Shown: piece after piece, positions 42,267-51,487 of the stretch
How the letters are laid out: each line of letters opens with the position of its first letter
Position numbering within the stretch: position 1 is the stretch's first letter
Assembly (NCBI RefSeq): GCF_003014475.1
Contig: NZ_PYGJ01000003.1
Location: 310,001 to 374,000 of the forward strand
Origin: Shimia abyssi
Lineage (GTDB): Bacteria > Pseudomonadota > Alphaproteobacteria > Rhodobacterales > Rhodobacteraceae
Reading direction: 5' to 3'
DNA length: 64,000 nt
Program-made: the position numbers and the translations under genes
Notes under the pieces: generated by a model
The model's database searches: none
Seen by the model: only the letters and a program-made list of their open reading frames with translations
What the model was told of the DNA's origin: nothing

Positions 42267-43678
42267 CCCTTTGGAGTGTCATAACAGGTATTTCACTGGT
42301 GACGGGTGTTTGGATGGCGTGGCCTTTTCTGCGGGCGCGCAGCATGGAGATGAGCGGAGCTGAAGGTGCCATTTCGATTTATCGCGACCAGATGGACGAA
42401 ATTGAGCGGGATCGCCGGCAGGGACTGATCAATGAAACCGAAGCCGACGCTGCGCGCCAAGAGGTAGAACGTCGTGCGCTGTTTGCCGCGCGAAATCTAG
42501 ACAGTGGATTGGCCAGTTCAAGCCGATCGTGGCGCGGCGCTTTGAGCGTCGTGATTGTCGCCAGTGCCTGTGCCGTAGGGTTGTACGCCTATCTGGGCAA
42601 ACCAAACCTGCCGGATGCGCCCTTGGCCGAACGTCGCACCGAGGCGTTGATCAAAAGTGCAAATGCCGGTGATATCAACGCGCGTATCCAGATTTTGGTG
42701 AATCGAACCAAGGCAAATCCTGATGGCTTTGACGATTGGCTGAATCTGGCCCAGTCCTACGCGGCGGTGGGCAACCACGCCGCTTCGGTGGAGGCGTTTC
42801 AGGTTGCGGTTGTGCTAAGCGATGATCGCTCGGATGTCTTGTCAGGCTATGCCGAGGCGATGACGTTGGCCAATGGAAACAAGGTGCCTGGCGCAGCGAG
42901 GGTCATTTTTGAGCAGGTGGCGCAGCAGACGAACGATCCGCGCGCCGCTTACTATGTGGCATTGGCCAAGGCGCAGTCACAGGATTTTCTAGGCGCAATT
43001 GAGGGGTGGGCGGCGCTGGCGGCGGCGTCGCCCCCTGATGCGCCATGGATGGGGCTTGTGCGCCGCGATATCGTGAATATGGCGCGTTCATTAGAGGTGG
43101 ACGTGCGGGCCTATTTGCCAGCTGCTACGGCGGAAGAGATCGCGGTGGCTGATGGCCAACCAGCAGAAGGGCGCGCAACAAACAAAGACACGATTGCGTC
43201 GCTGGAACGGGCATTGATGAGTGAGCCAAAGGACTATGAAGGCTGGATTGCTCTGGCGGCGGCGCGGGCTGAAGACGGTGATGCGGAGGCCGCGCTTCGG
43301 GCGCTGACAGTGGGGCGCGAGCATTACGCTCTGGCGCCCTTTGTGCTTCAGAAGTTCGACGATGCAGAGCGGGCGCTGGGGTTGGATATTGTTACGCATG
43401 AACCGCGCGGGCCCGACGCCGAAGATATGGCAACTGCGGCAGAGTTGACCCAAGAGGAGCGTGACGCGATGATTGACGGCATGGTTGCAGGGTTGGCTGC
43501 ACGACTTGAGGATGAGCCGCGCGATCCGGATGGCTGGGTGATGTTGATCCGATCCTATGCCACTCTGGGCCAAGAAGATCAGGCGGCTGCCGCGCTTGGG
43601 CAGGCGCGCGAGACCTTCAAGGATAATCAGAACATACTGGCAGAGATGATGTCGAGCCTGTCAGATTTGGCGCTGTAA
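42263..43678 (+). CDS. CcmI/NrfG-type apocytochrome chaperone with TPR domain
   Basis: A 471-residue protein. N-terminal TM (about 1-21), then a cytoplasmic loop EIERDRRQGLINETEADAAR typical of CcmI, a second TM (about 93-112), and periplasmic TPR-like helices (for example DDWLNLAQSYAAVGNHAASVEAF and DYEGWIALAAARAEDGDAEA). It binds apocytochrome C-termini. Longer than E. coli NrfG and similar to rhodobacterial CcmI. Last gene of the run; the convergent asparagine-synthetase-like gene ends 15 nt after it. Confidence 0.9.
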   Translation: MTLWSVITGISLVTGVWMAWPFLRARSMEMSGAEGAISIYRDQMDEIERDRRQGLINETEADAARQEVERRALFAARNLDSGLASSSRSWRGALSVVIVASACAVGLYAYLGKPNLPDAPLAERRTEALIKSANAGDINARIQILVNRTKANPDGFDDWLNLAQSYAAVGNHAASVEAFQVAVVLSDDRSDVLSGYAEAMTLANGNKVPGAARVIFEQVAQQTNDPRAAYYVALAKAQSQDFLGAIEGWAALAAASPPDAPWMGLVRRDIVNMARSLEVDVRAYLPAATAEEIAVADGQPAEGRATNKDTIASLERALMSEPKDYEGWIALAAARAEDGDAEAALRALTVGREHYALAPFVLQKFDDAERALGLDIVTHEPRGPDAEDMATAAELTQEERDAMIDGMVAGLAARLEDEPRDPDGWVMLIRSYATLGQEDQAAAALGQARETFKDNQNILAEMMSSLSDLAL

Positions 43679-43693
43679 ATGTTTAGGAGTGCG

Positions 43694-45295
43694 TCAGGCG
43701 TTTGCAGCCTGACGGTATTCATTGATGCGCTCTTCGAGCAGATGTGTTGCGTTCACACCTTGGCGGCGGGATTGATAAGCCACCGGCCGGGCCAAGGGCA
43801 CCGCATGCATCGCTGGGTTGAGCTGGTTCATGATGTGGTCATAGAACCTAGTCTGTTGACGTTGACGCGCGGGCACCTGCATGGCCGTCTTAAAAATTAA
43901 CCGGTCACTGCCCGGTGCCACAAGGAACATTCGATTATACCCGTGGAAATTGGCCATTGGCGGTGCCGTTGTCAGGTCCATGTAGGTGAAGTCATGGAAA
44001 TGTCGTTCAAAATCATACTCAAAGCTTTTTGACCAAGCACGCAGTTGCTCCATCTTGCGCGCCCGGTCAGCGTCGTCGCCAAGGCCGACACGGATACGTT
44101 CCAGCGTGTAGTCCATGTCTTCTTCGTATGTGCCGGGGCGGCGGGGCCACCATCGGGCGGTAGCAATTTCGAGGAAGTTGCCGCGGATCCAGACACCGCC
44201 TTTGTCGAGCTTGCGAGCAAAACCGCGTTGCCACCAGTCGTCGCCCATATGCATCAAGCCGGTTGAAATCGCGAACTGATGGCGCAGTGGGATCGAACGA
44301 CGTTTGCGAGGAAGGAATGAGCCGCGAAACCCATCGTCAGGCACCTGGCCCAAGAGCGGTTGTCCAACGACTTCGGCAATCTCTTCAGCGACACGAAGGT
44401 CGAGTGTGGTGATGTAGTTATTGGCATAACAATAGAGCTTGATTCCAGAGTCGGTCAGGTCCGGGCTGGCGGCAAGCAACATGCGCGAGTCCCGCCCGCC
44501 GGAAATGGCAAAATACCCGTCGAGATTATTGCACAGCGCGCTCATTGTCTGGCGCATACGCCGGGTGATAATCTGCGCGGCCTTGCGCATCGAAATGGGT
44601 TCAAAATCTTCGTCACCGGGCCAGAAGCGATGTTCTTTGAAAGTGTCCAGATCGACATAGCGGTTCGCCAGCAGCCGACGTACACGCGCGTCCAGCGTTT
44701 CGCCGAAACCATAGCCACCGGCAGGCAAGTTTGGGTCAAAGTCCGGCAAGAGCGACGAGATTGTTTCATCGGCCATAACGTCGTCATGCGGGCGATAATT
44801 TGCGCTGGGGTCGATATCACGTTCGAGGCATAGAAACAGGCTGGAAGCCAGCACACGTGTTTCGGGGTCATAGACCAGACCAAAGGAGCCAACCGGATCG
44901 TGATAGGCCCGGCGTACAGGCGTTTGGGTCGGCAAGTCGAGCAGCAGCGCATAGCGCCCGCTGACCCATTTCACCCAGTTTTCCAACTTGTCAGCAAGTT
45001 CTGTATCATATGCAGAGAATTCGAGGCGATGCCTGTCTTTGAGCAAATTACCATCTGCGTCGACACCTTGTCCCAGAAGCAGCCCAAGCGGCGTGCCTTC
45101 GACCGAGGTAATCTCGCACAAGGCCAACTCAGGGCTGACATGCAAATAACGATCTGCAAAGCGGCGAATTCCAAAGCCGGGTAGGCGGCGTTGTTCGGGG
45201 CTGAGGACAAATTGGAAACGAAAGCTGTTCTCGAAATCGAGATTGAGGGCGTCACAATACTTTTGCCCCAACAGCAGGGAACTGGTGCCTGTCAT
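43694..45295 (-). CDS. Asparagine-synthetase-like ATP-pyrophosphatase without glutaminase cysteine
   Basis: A 533-residue protein. The C-terminal half has the PP-loop DGYFAISGGRDSRMLLAAS (S-G-G-x-D-S), the AMP-forming site of asparagine synthetase and beta-lactam synthetase families. The N-terminal half (about 60-180) resembles the glutaminase domain in fold but the mature protein does not start with Cys, so it cannot use glutamine in the usual way. Relatives occur in surface-polysaccharide and natural-product loci; role unknown here. The start at ATG 45295 removes 36 unconserved residues. Convergent with ccmI. Confidence 0.75.
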   Translation of the reverse strand: MTGTSSLLLGQKYCDALNLDFENSFRFQFVLSPEQRRLPGFGIRRFADRYLHVSPELALCEITSVEGTPLGLLLGQGVDADGNLLKDRHRLEFSAYDTELADKLENWVKWVSGRYALLLDLPTQTPVRRAYHDPVGSFGLVYDPETRVLASSLFLCLERDIDPSANYRPHDDVMADETISSLLPDFDPNLPAGGYGFGETLDARVRRLLANRYVDLDTFKEHRFWPGDEDFEPISMRKAAQIITRRMRQTMSALCNNLDGYFAISGGRDSRMLLAASPDLTDSGIKLYCYANNYITTLDLRVAEEIAEVVGQPLLGQVPDDGFRGSFLPRKRRSIPLRHQFAISTGLMHMGDDWWQRGFARKLDKGGVWIRGNFLEIATARWWPRRPGTYEEDMDYTLERIRVGLGDDADRARKMEQLRAWSKSFEYDFERHFHDFTYMDLTTAPPMANFHGYNRMFLVAPGSDRLIFKTAMQVPARQRQQTRFYDHIMNQLNPAMHAVPLARPVAYQSRRQGVNATHLLEERINEYRQAANA

Positions 45296-45349
45296 ACTAA
45301 ATTTACCGCTCGTTTTTTTTGAACTGTGCCACAGGCTTGCAGTGTCGGC

Positions 45350-45382
45350 TAGAAAAAACTGCGCAGTTTTCAGTGACTGCGC
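45350..45382 (-). terminator. Rho-independent terminator of the MobA/MocA-like gene
   Basis: On the minus strand GCGCAGT-CACTGAAA-ACTGCGC is followed by AGTTTTTTCT; it overlaps the stop codon. Confidence 0.8.
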
Positions 45383-45963
45383 CTTGCGCGCCACGCGGCC
45401 CATTCTTCGGGGGTGTCGAGATCCGTCAGGGCGTTGTTGGCAGGAAGGGCAACCATTTGTATGTCACCAGTAAAGGCGCGGATCACGGGTTTTGCGCCTT
45501 CATCGCCGGCTAAATTGGCGATGTCGGCAAAGCAGTTGCGCGGAAAGATAACTGGATGGCCAGGTTTTCCATCGGCGCTGGTGCCGCGAAGGATCGCGTC
45601 AGGCGCGGTATGATGGGTGGCAATCATAACGTTCATATCCTCCGTGGTGATGTCGGGCATGTCAGCAGGAAGCACCATGGCGGCCGTGGCGGTCTCTGGC
45701 AGCGCGTTGATCCCGGTGCGGATGGAAAGGGACATGCCAAGATCGGTATCCGGGACTGGGACAATGTTGAGGGGCAGGTTGATGATTGACTGGTGGCGCG
45801 CCCCAGCATCGACAGGCAATGTGACTGTGACCGTGTGATCGGTGGCAAGAGCACGTTTGCACATGGTATTGATCAGTGACCTGTTATCAACGAGCTGCAT
45901 AAGCTTGTCCGCCCCGCGCATCCGCGAAGAACGTCCAGCGGCGAGAAGAAGGATATGAAGCAT
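45370..45963 (-). CDS. MobA/MocA-like nucleotidyltransferase
   Basis: A 197-residue NTP transferase. The N-terminal LLLAAGRSSRMRGADKLM is the nucleotide-binding signature, and VLPADMPDITTED the metal-binding acidic block; PGHPVIFP follows. MocA relatives transfer CMP or GMP to molybdopterin. The family fit is good, the nucleotide is uncertain. Confidence 0.82.
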   Translation of the reverse strand: MLHILLLAAGRSSRMRGADKLMQLVDNRSLINTMCKRALATDHTVTVTLPVDAGARHQSIINLPLNIVPVPDTDLGMSLSIRTGINALPETATAAMVLPADMPDITTEDMNVMIATHHTAPDAILRGTSADGKPGHPVIFPRNCFADIANLAGDEGAKPVIRAFTGDIQMVALPANNALTDLDTPEEWAAWRARRSH

Positions 45964-45987
45964 GGCGAAGGGGCCTTTGGCGCGTTT

Positions 45988-46024
45988 CCGGAGGCACGGT
46001 TGGATGCCTCCGGCGGGGGTATTT
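45988..46024 (+). repeat. Hairpin CCGGAGGCA / TGCCTCCGG with a GGGGGTATTTGCGG tail
   Basis: A 9-bp GC-rich stem followed by CGGGGGTATTTGCGG. It resembles the dispersed hairpin-plus-tail repeats in layout but has its own sequence. It lies between the DMGDH-like and MobA/MocA-like genes. Confidence 0.5.
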
Positions 46025-46083
46025 GCGGAACATTGAGAAATGTAGGGCCTTTGCGCCGATGAGGGAAGGCGATTTGGGGAGTG

Positions 46084-48501
46084 TTAGCCGCGCATTCGGA
46101 TGCCTTCGGGATCAAACAGGGGCGCGTTGAGGATGCGGGCCCGGTGCATTTGGCCAAGGATCTCGATTTCGACCGTAAGGTCATCAGCGATCATGTAGGT
46201 GGGTACAAACCCCAGCGCGATGGATTTTTTGGCGTAGTGGCTATAGCCACCTGATGTGCAGAAGCCGACCACGTCGCCATCGAGCCAGATGGGTTCATAT
46301 GCGTTAACATCGGTGTCCTGTGCATCAACCTCGAACGCGCAGAGGCGGCGGGCGGGGCCCGTGTTGCGTTCCGCCTCAGCGGCGTTTCTTCCAATGAAAT
46401 CAGTATTTTTCTTGAAAGAGATAAAGCGATCAAGGCCGGTTTCTGAGGCAGTGTAGTCGGGTGAAAACTCGCTGAGCCACGAGCCAAAGAATTTGTCCAG
46501 CCTGAGGGACATCATGGCCCGCATGCCAAATGGTTTCATGCCGTGTGGTTGACCTGCGTCCCAAAGAGTGGACCAGAGTGTGCGTTGTGCCATGGGGTCG
46601 CAATAGATTTCGTAGCCAAGATCGCCGGTATATGAAACCCTTTGCACAAGGCAGTCGACCATACCGACCGTCAGGTGGCGCAGGTCCATGAAACGCATGT
46701 CGGACAGGTCGGTACGGGTGCACGCCTGCAAGACATCACGCGACTTCGGGCCAGCGATCTGAAAGCCGTTGAGCTGATCGGAGATGTTTTCGACGGTCAC
46801 GCCGTCGGCTTCGTTCTTTTCAAACCAACGCATGTGAAACGCCTGGCTGCCGTAAGACGCTGTAAGCTGGAACGCAGTGTCGGACAGGCATGAAATGGTG
46901 AAATCACCAATCAGGCGGCCTTTGGGCGACAGCATGGGGGTGAGAGAAAGCCGGCCCGGTTTGGGTACGCGACCTGCCATAATGCGATCAAGCCACTCTC
47001 GCGCACCGGGGCCGGTGACGAGGTATTTTCCAAAATTGTGAACCTCATTGATTCCAACCGCTTGGCGAACGGCATTCACCTCGCGCGCGGTGGCCTCAAA
47101 GGCGTTGGAGCGGCGGAATGACGGTGTTTCATAGCGGGGTTCATCTTCAATCGCAAAGTAATTGGGGACTTCAAGTCCGTATTGCTGGCCCCAAACGGCG
47201 CCCATTTGATCGAAAACGTCATACATCGGGGTTTGGCGGAATGGCCGGGCGGCAGGGAGTTCTTCGTTCGGGTAGGAGACTGAAAAACGCTTCTGATAGT
47301 TTTCGATCACCTTTGGTCGGGTATATCCGGGGGTGATCCAGTCGCCGAAGCGGGCGCAGTCCATGGCGAAGGTGTCGCGTTCGCACTCGCCTTCGACCAT
47401 CCATTGGGCAAGCATCAGGCCAACGCCACCGCCCTGAGAGAAGCCTGCCATCACGGCACAGGCGGACCAGTAGTTGCGCATGCCCGGCACCGGGCCAACA
47501 AGAGGGTTGCCGTCTGGTGCAAAGGTGAATGGGCCGTGGATCACAGATTTGATGCCTGCCTGTTCCAGTGCGGGGAAACGCTGATAGGCGAATTCAATCG
47601 AGGATTCGATCTTGTCAAAGTCATCCGGCAGCAATTCATGGCCAAAATCCCAAGGGGTGCCGTCGACCGCCCAAGGGCGGCAGGGCTGTTCGTAAAAACC
47701 GATGCAGAGGCCGCGACCTTCCTGACGCAGATAGCTTTCGCCGGCGGGGTCCATGACATGGGGATGTTCGCCGCCAGCATCGATGATTTCAGCAATCATC
47801 GGCACCTCTTCGGTCACGAGGTATTGGTGTTCCATCGGGTGCAGCGGGAAATAGACCCCGGCCATGGCACCCACTTCGCGCGCCCATAGACCGGCGGCGT
47901 TGACGATGTGTTCGGCGTGGATAGAGCCTTTGTTGGTAACAATGTCCCATGTGCCATCTGCGCGCTGGTTGGTTTCAAGAACCTTGCAGTGGGTTTCGAT
48001 GGTTGCACCGCCCATACGCGCGGCTTTGGCATAGGCGTGGGTGGTGCCGGACGGGTCGAGATGCCCGTCAAGTGGATCGTAGAGACCGCCGATAATGCCG
48101 TCTGTGTTGGTGACAGGAGCAATTGTCTTGATTTCGTCGGGGGTGACGATTTCGGTTTCCAGCCCCATGAAGCGGTGCTTGGCCCGTTCGGCAACCAGCA
48201 TATCAAATCGGTCCTGATTGTCCGCAAGAGTCACCCCGCCCACGTGGTGCAACCCGCAGGACATCCCGGTGATTTCTTCGAGTTCTTTGTAAAGTCGGAT
48301 CGTATAGCCCTGAAGCGCGGCCATATTGGTGTCGCCGTTCAGCGTGTGAAAGCCCCCAGCGGCGTGCCATGTGCTGCCTGACGTCAGTTCGGAGCGTTCC
48401 AACAGCATAACGTCGGACCAACCGAGCTTGGTCAGGTGGTACAGAACTGAACAGCCGACAACACCGCCGCCGATCACGGCGACTCTTGTGGTGGTTTGCA
48501 T
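46084..48501 (-). CDS. Dimethylglycine dehydrogenase-like FAD/GcvT-domain protein
   Basis: An 805-residue two-domain enzyme. The N-terminal DAO half has the dinucleotide site VAVIGGGVVGCSVLYHLTKLG and the GSTWHAAGG block that binds FAD covalently in DMGDH and sarcosine dehydrogenases. The C-terminal half (about 430-800) is a GcvT/aminomethyltransferase fold that hands formaldehyde to tetrahydrofolate. It should demethylate dimethylglycine or sarcosine. Monocistronic; divergent from a phosphotransferase gene. It would complement the mttB-like gene at 12 kb in quaternary-amine breakdown. Confidence 0.9.
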   Translation of the reverse strand: MQTTTRVAVIGGGVVGCSVLYHLTKLGWSDVMLLERSELTSGSTWHAAGGFHTLNGDTNMAALQGYTIRLYKELEEITGMSCGLHHVGGVTLADNQDRFDMLVAERAKHRFMGLETEIVTPDEIKTIAPVTNTDGIIGGLYDPLDGHLDPSGTTHAYAKAARMGGATIETHCKVLETNQRADGTWDIVTNKGSIHAEHIVNAAGLWAREVGAMAGVYFPLHPMEHQYLVTEEVPMIAEIIDAGGEHPHVMDPAGESYLRQEGRGLCIGFYEQPCRPWAVDGTPWDFGHELLPDDFDKIESSIEFAYQRFPALEQAGIKSVIHGPFTFAPDGNPLVGPVPGMRNYWSACAVMAGFSQGGGVGLMLAQWMVEGECERDTFAMDCARFGDWITPGYTRPKVIENYQKRFSVSYPNEELPAARPFRQTPMYDVFDQMGAVWGQQYGLEVPNYFAIEDEPRYETPSFRRSNAFEATAREVNAVRQAVGINEVHNFGKYLVTGPGAREWLDRIMAGRVPKPGRLSLTPMLSPKGRLIGDFTISCLSDTAFQLTASYGSQAFHMRWFEKNEADGVTVENISDQLNGFQIAGPKSRDVLQACTRTDLSDMRFMDLRHLTVGMVDCLVQRVSYTGDLGYEIYCDPMAQRTLWSTLWDAGQPHGMKPFGMRAMMSLRLDKFFGSWLSEFSPDYTASETGLDRFISFKKNTDFIGRNAAEAERNTGPARRLCAFEVDAQDTDVNAYEPIWLDGDVVGFCTSGGYSHYAKKSIALGFVPTYMIADDLTVEIEILGQMHRARILNAPLFDPEGIRMRG

Positions 48502-48562
48502 TGGGAACCTCCTCGTTTGTTGTGCATATGTGAAACTGGCCAGGCAGATGTGGCAAGTCGGA

Positions 48563-49417
48563 ATGCGACGAGATCTGTCGTTTTCCGAAGATCAATGGTG
48601 GCCATCGCCTCTTCTTGCTTTGACAAGCATGGACAGCTCATCTTTGCGGTCGTTTGGAGATGTTGTGCAACCGCTGGGACTTGGTCAAAACTGGCCGGGT
48701 TTACCGGAAGGGAAAGTGATGCCGCCGATTGAGAGATGGAACATTTCTGCGCCGTTGAGGCCGCTGGCAGGCGGGTTTCGCAATGTCGTGTTGCGCACGG
48801 TTGGTTTGAATCGCGAGTTGGTTTTTAAGACGACGCTGCGGTCTGAGGACGCGATGGTATGGGTGAGTGAGGTTCAAGACGTCGCGCGCGGTTGTGGCCT
48901 TGTCGTGCCTCAAATGGTTCAGAGCACAAGCGGGCAGTTCGTGGAGGAGGGGTGGGTTTGCGAAGCATTCAGTGACGGGGCATCGGCGAAGGCGGAGGAT
49001 ATGACTACCATGACGCCGATGATGAGCGCGTTTCACGCGCGGACATCGGCGGTTTTTCAGCGGCCCGGTTTTTTGTCATCGACCGAACTGTTGGATTCGG
49101 AACGAGGTGGTGACGTCGATCTGAGCGGTATGCCGCAGCAGTTGGTCGAGATCTGTCGCGCAGCGTGGGAGGCAGTGGTGCAGACGCAAGAGGCCGTGGT
49201 GCATGGAGATATCAACGTCAATAACCTGTTGCGTTGCCCGGATGGGCGGTTAGTGCTTTTGGATTGGGACGAGTGTCGCTTTGACAAGGTGCTGTTTGAT
49301 CTGGCTGCACTTGGAGAGGTCAGTCCAGCGGAACGACGTGCGGCACTTGCGTGGGAGGTTGCCTGTTCGTGGCAGATTGAACCCGAGCATGCGCAAGCCT
49401 TGGCGGCGCGTCTTTGA
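48563..49417 (+). CDS. APH-type phosphotransferase family protein
   Basis: A 284-residue protein from this start (alternative ATG 48629). Kinase-like motifs: VVHGDINVNNLLR (HGD-x4-N, catalytic loop) and LVLLDWDECRFDKVLFDLAAL (metal-binding D-W-D-E). It resembles aminoglycoside phosphotransferase/choline kinase-like enzymes; the N-terminus is poorly conserved and the start uncertain. Substrate unknown; no resistance inference should be drawn. Convergent with fur. Confidence 0.78.
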   Translation: MRRDLSFSEDQWWPSPLLALTSMDSSSLRSFGDVVQPLGLGQNWPGLPEGKVMPPIERWNISAPLRPLAGGFRNVVLRTVGLNRELVFKTTLRSEDAMVWVSEVQDVARGCGLVVPQMVQSTSGQFVEEGWVCEAFSDGASAKAEDMTTMTPMMSAFHARTSAVFQRPGFLSSTELLDSERGGDVDLSGMPQQLVEICRAAWEAVVQTQEAVVHGDINVNNLLRCPDGRLVLLDWDECRFDKVLFDLAALGEVSPAERRAALAWEVACSWQIEPEHAQALAARL

Positions 49418-49420
49418 AGG

Positions 49421-49837
49421 CTATTTACGGATCGGCACACCGTAAAGTTCGAGCTTGTGCCCCTTGAGTTTGTAGCCCAGTTTTTCAGCGATCTTTTCCT
49501 GCAAGGCTTCGATCTCGGGATCGACAAATTCGATGACCTCGCCCGAGTTAATGTCGATCAGGTGGTCATGATGTTCGCGCTCGGCATCTTCGTAACGCGC
49601 GCGTCCGTCGCCAAATTCGAGCTTATCCAGAATGCGTGCTTCTTCGAACAATTTGACGGTGCGATAGACCGTCGCAAGCGAAATCCCCGCGTCGCGGGCC
49701 GAGGCGCGAGCATAAAGCTCTTCTACGTCTGGGTGATCTTTGCTTTCTTGCAGAACACCGGCAATGATACGGCGTTGTTCGGTCATGCGCAGCCCTTTGG
49801 CTTCGCAACGTGCAAGGATAGTATCGTTTTTGCCCAT
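49421..49837 (-). CDS. fur: Fur-family metal regulator (Fur/Mur type)
   Basis: A 138-residue protein. The winged helix is KGLRMTEQRRIIAGVLQES and SLATVYRTVKLFEEA; metal-site residues are in EREHHDHLIDINSGEVIEF. C-terminal CxxC pairs of many Fur proteins are missing, as in alphaproteobacterial Fur/Mur, which often senses Mn or Fe. The start ATG 49837 has AGGA nearby; the open frame extends upstream but without conserved sequence. It reads away from the helicase gene. Confidence 0.9.
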   Translation of the reverse strand: MGKNDTILARCEAKGLRMTEQRRIIAGVLQESKDHPDVEELYARASARDAGISLATVYRTVKLFEEARILDKLEFGDGRARYEDAEREHHDHLIDINSGEVIEFVDPEIEALQEKIAEKLGYKLKGHKLELYGVPIRK

Positions 49838-50191
49838 GTTCGATCCTGGCTGTCTTTGAGGGACCTGTTTAGCCAATGCACGGGGCGCTGGCCACAGGTT
49901 TTGGCGGCTTGTCCACAGGGAAATGACCTTGACACTTTGACGGCGAGACGCCATGTGATGCGCAACGCCTACTGCCGCGTGAGCAGCGGGGCCGCCTTTT
50001 GATGTCGCGAAGCGATGTGTGCGGTCCGTTTCAGGCAAAGATTTGATCCCAATATCACGCGTGGGGCCAGGGTTTTGATCGGCTGATTTGCATGTGGCAA
50101 GCGGTTGGGATCGGGGCCTACCACCAAACGCCCGACGGATCGGGCATGTACAGGGTTCTGCGCATGGGCGCGGGGCCGGAAAGATAGTATT
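49838..50191. other. Intergenic region between fur and the helicase gene
   Basis: 354 nt between divergent genes. I see no gene, no clear Fur/Mur box and no strong promoter; ORFs through it are extensions of the flanking frames. Confidence 0.4.
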
Positions 50192-51487
50192 TTGACGACG
50201 TTTAATGATTTGGGCCTGCCCGAAAAGATGGTGAGCCGACTGGACGAACTCGGGCTGACCACACCAACACCTATTCAGGAACGTGCCATTCCTCACGCCC
50301 TTGATGGACAGGACGTGATGGGGCTTGCCCAGACCGGGACAGGCAAGACGCTGGCCTTTGGTCTGCCTCTGATTGCGCGGATGCAATCTTATGGACAAAA
50401 GCCTGAACGCAAGACCGTACGCGGGCTGGTTCTGGCGCCGACACGCGAGCTGGCTGCTCAGATATGCCACAGCCTTCGAGAGCAGGTTGACGGCACGCCT
50501 TTTAAGGTGGGCCTTGTGGTAGGGGGTGTCGGCATCAACCCACAGATCAAGCGGTTGGAAAAGGGCACGGATATTCTGGTGGCAACACCGGGCCGTCTGA
50601 TCGACCTTTTGGATCGTCGCGCACTCACCTTACAAAGCACGGATTTTCTTGTGTTAGATGAAGCCGACCAGATGCTGGATATGGGCTTTATCCATGATCT
50701 GCGCAAGATCGTGCAATGGCTGCCCGAAGAGCGTCAGACCGTGCTGTTCTCAGCAACCATGCCCAAACTGATGAACGAGATTGCGGATGCCTATTTGCAA
50801 AACCCGGTCAAGGTACAGGTGTCGCCCCCGGGCAAGGCGGCGGACAAAATCACGCAGGAACTGCATTACATTGCCAAGGCAGAAAAGACGTCGCTGTTGA
50901 TCGAGCTGTTGGACAAGCACCGTGACGAAGCGGCGATTGTGTTTGGACGCACCAAACACGGTTCTGAGCGTCTGATGAAAGCGCTGGTCAAGGCGGGTTA
51001 TGCCGCAGCTTCGGTGCATGGCAACAAGAGCCAGGGACAGCGTGAGCGCGCGATCAAGGCGTTCCGCGAAGGCGAGATCATGGTACTGGTTGCCACCGAT
51101 GTGGCGGCGCGCGGATTGGATATTCCACAGGTGCGGCATGTCTATAACTTTGATTTGCCAAACGTGCCCGAAAACTATGTGCACCGGATCGGCCGCACCG
51201 CGCGCGCGGGGATGGACGGTGCAGCCGTTGCATTCTGTGCACCTGACGAAGTGGACGAGCTGAAGGCCATTCAGAAAGTTATGAAGATCTCCATTCCCGT
51301 CGCCTCGGGCAGCCCATGGATGGGTATGGACGAACCCGCCAAAAAGGGCGGTGGACGTGTTCGCGGCCGTGGGCGTGGTGGACCACGTGGTGGCGGTGGC
51401 GACAACGCGGGGCAGAAGCCCGGTGGCGGCCAGCGCAACAAACGTCGCGGTCCTCCGCGCGGAAAACGGGGCCCCAAGGCGGCTTAA
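50192..51487 (+). CDS. DEAD-box ATP-dependent RNA helicase (RhlE-like)
   Basis: A 431-residue helicase. In order: Q motif GLTTPTPIQERAIPH, motif I AQTGTGKTLAFG, motif II VLDEADQMLD, motif III FSATMP, motif IV AIVFGRTKHG, motif V ATDVAARGLDIP and motif VI HRIGRTARAG. The C-terminal tail is Gly/Arg/Lys-rich, as in RhlE proteins. The start is read as TTG at 50192, where the conserved MTTFNDLGLP-type N-terminus begins behind GGAAAGA; longer starts add only unlikely sequence. Cold-adapted RNA remodelling is the usual role. Confidence 0.92.
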   Translation: MTTFNDLGLPEKMVSRLDELGLTTPTPIQERAIPHALDGQDVMGLAQTGTGKTLAFGLPLIARMQSYGQKPERKTVRGLVLAPTRELAAQICHSLREQVDGTPFKVGLVVGGVGINPQIKRLEKGTDILVATPGRLIDLLDRRALTLQSTDFLVLDEADQMLDMGFIHDLRKIVQWLPEERQTVLFSATMPKLMNEIADAYLQNPVKVQVSPPGKAADKITQELHYIAKAEKTSLLIELLDKHRDEAAIVFGRTKHGSERLMKALVKAGYAAASVHGNKSQGQRERAIKAFREGEIMVLVATDVAARGLDIPQVRHVYNFDLPNVPENYVHRIGRTARAGMDGAAVAFCAPDEVDELKAIQKVMKISIPVASGSPWMGMDEPAKKGGGRVRGRGRGGPRGGGGDNAGQKPGGGQRNKRRGPPRGKRGPKAA

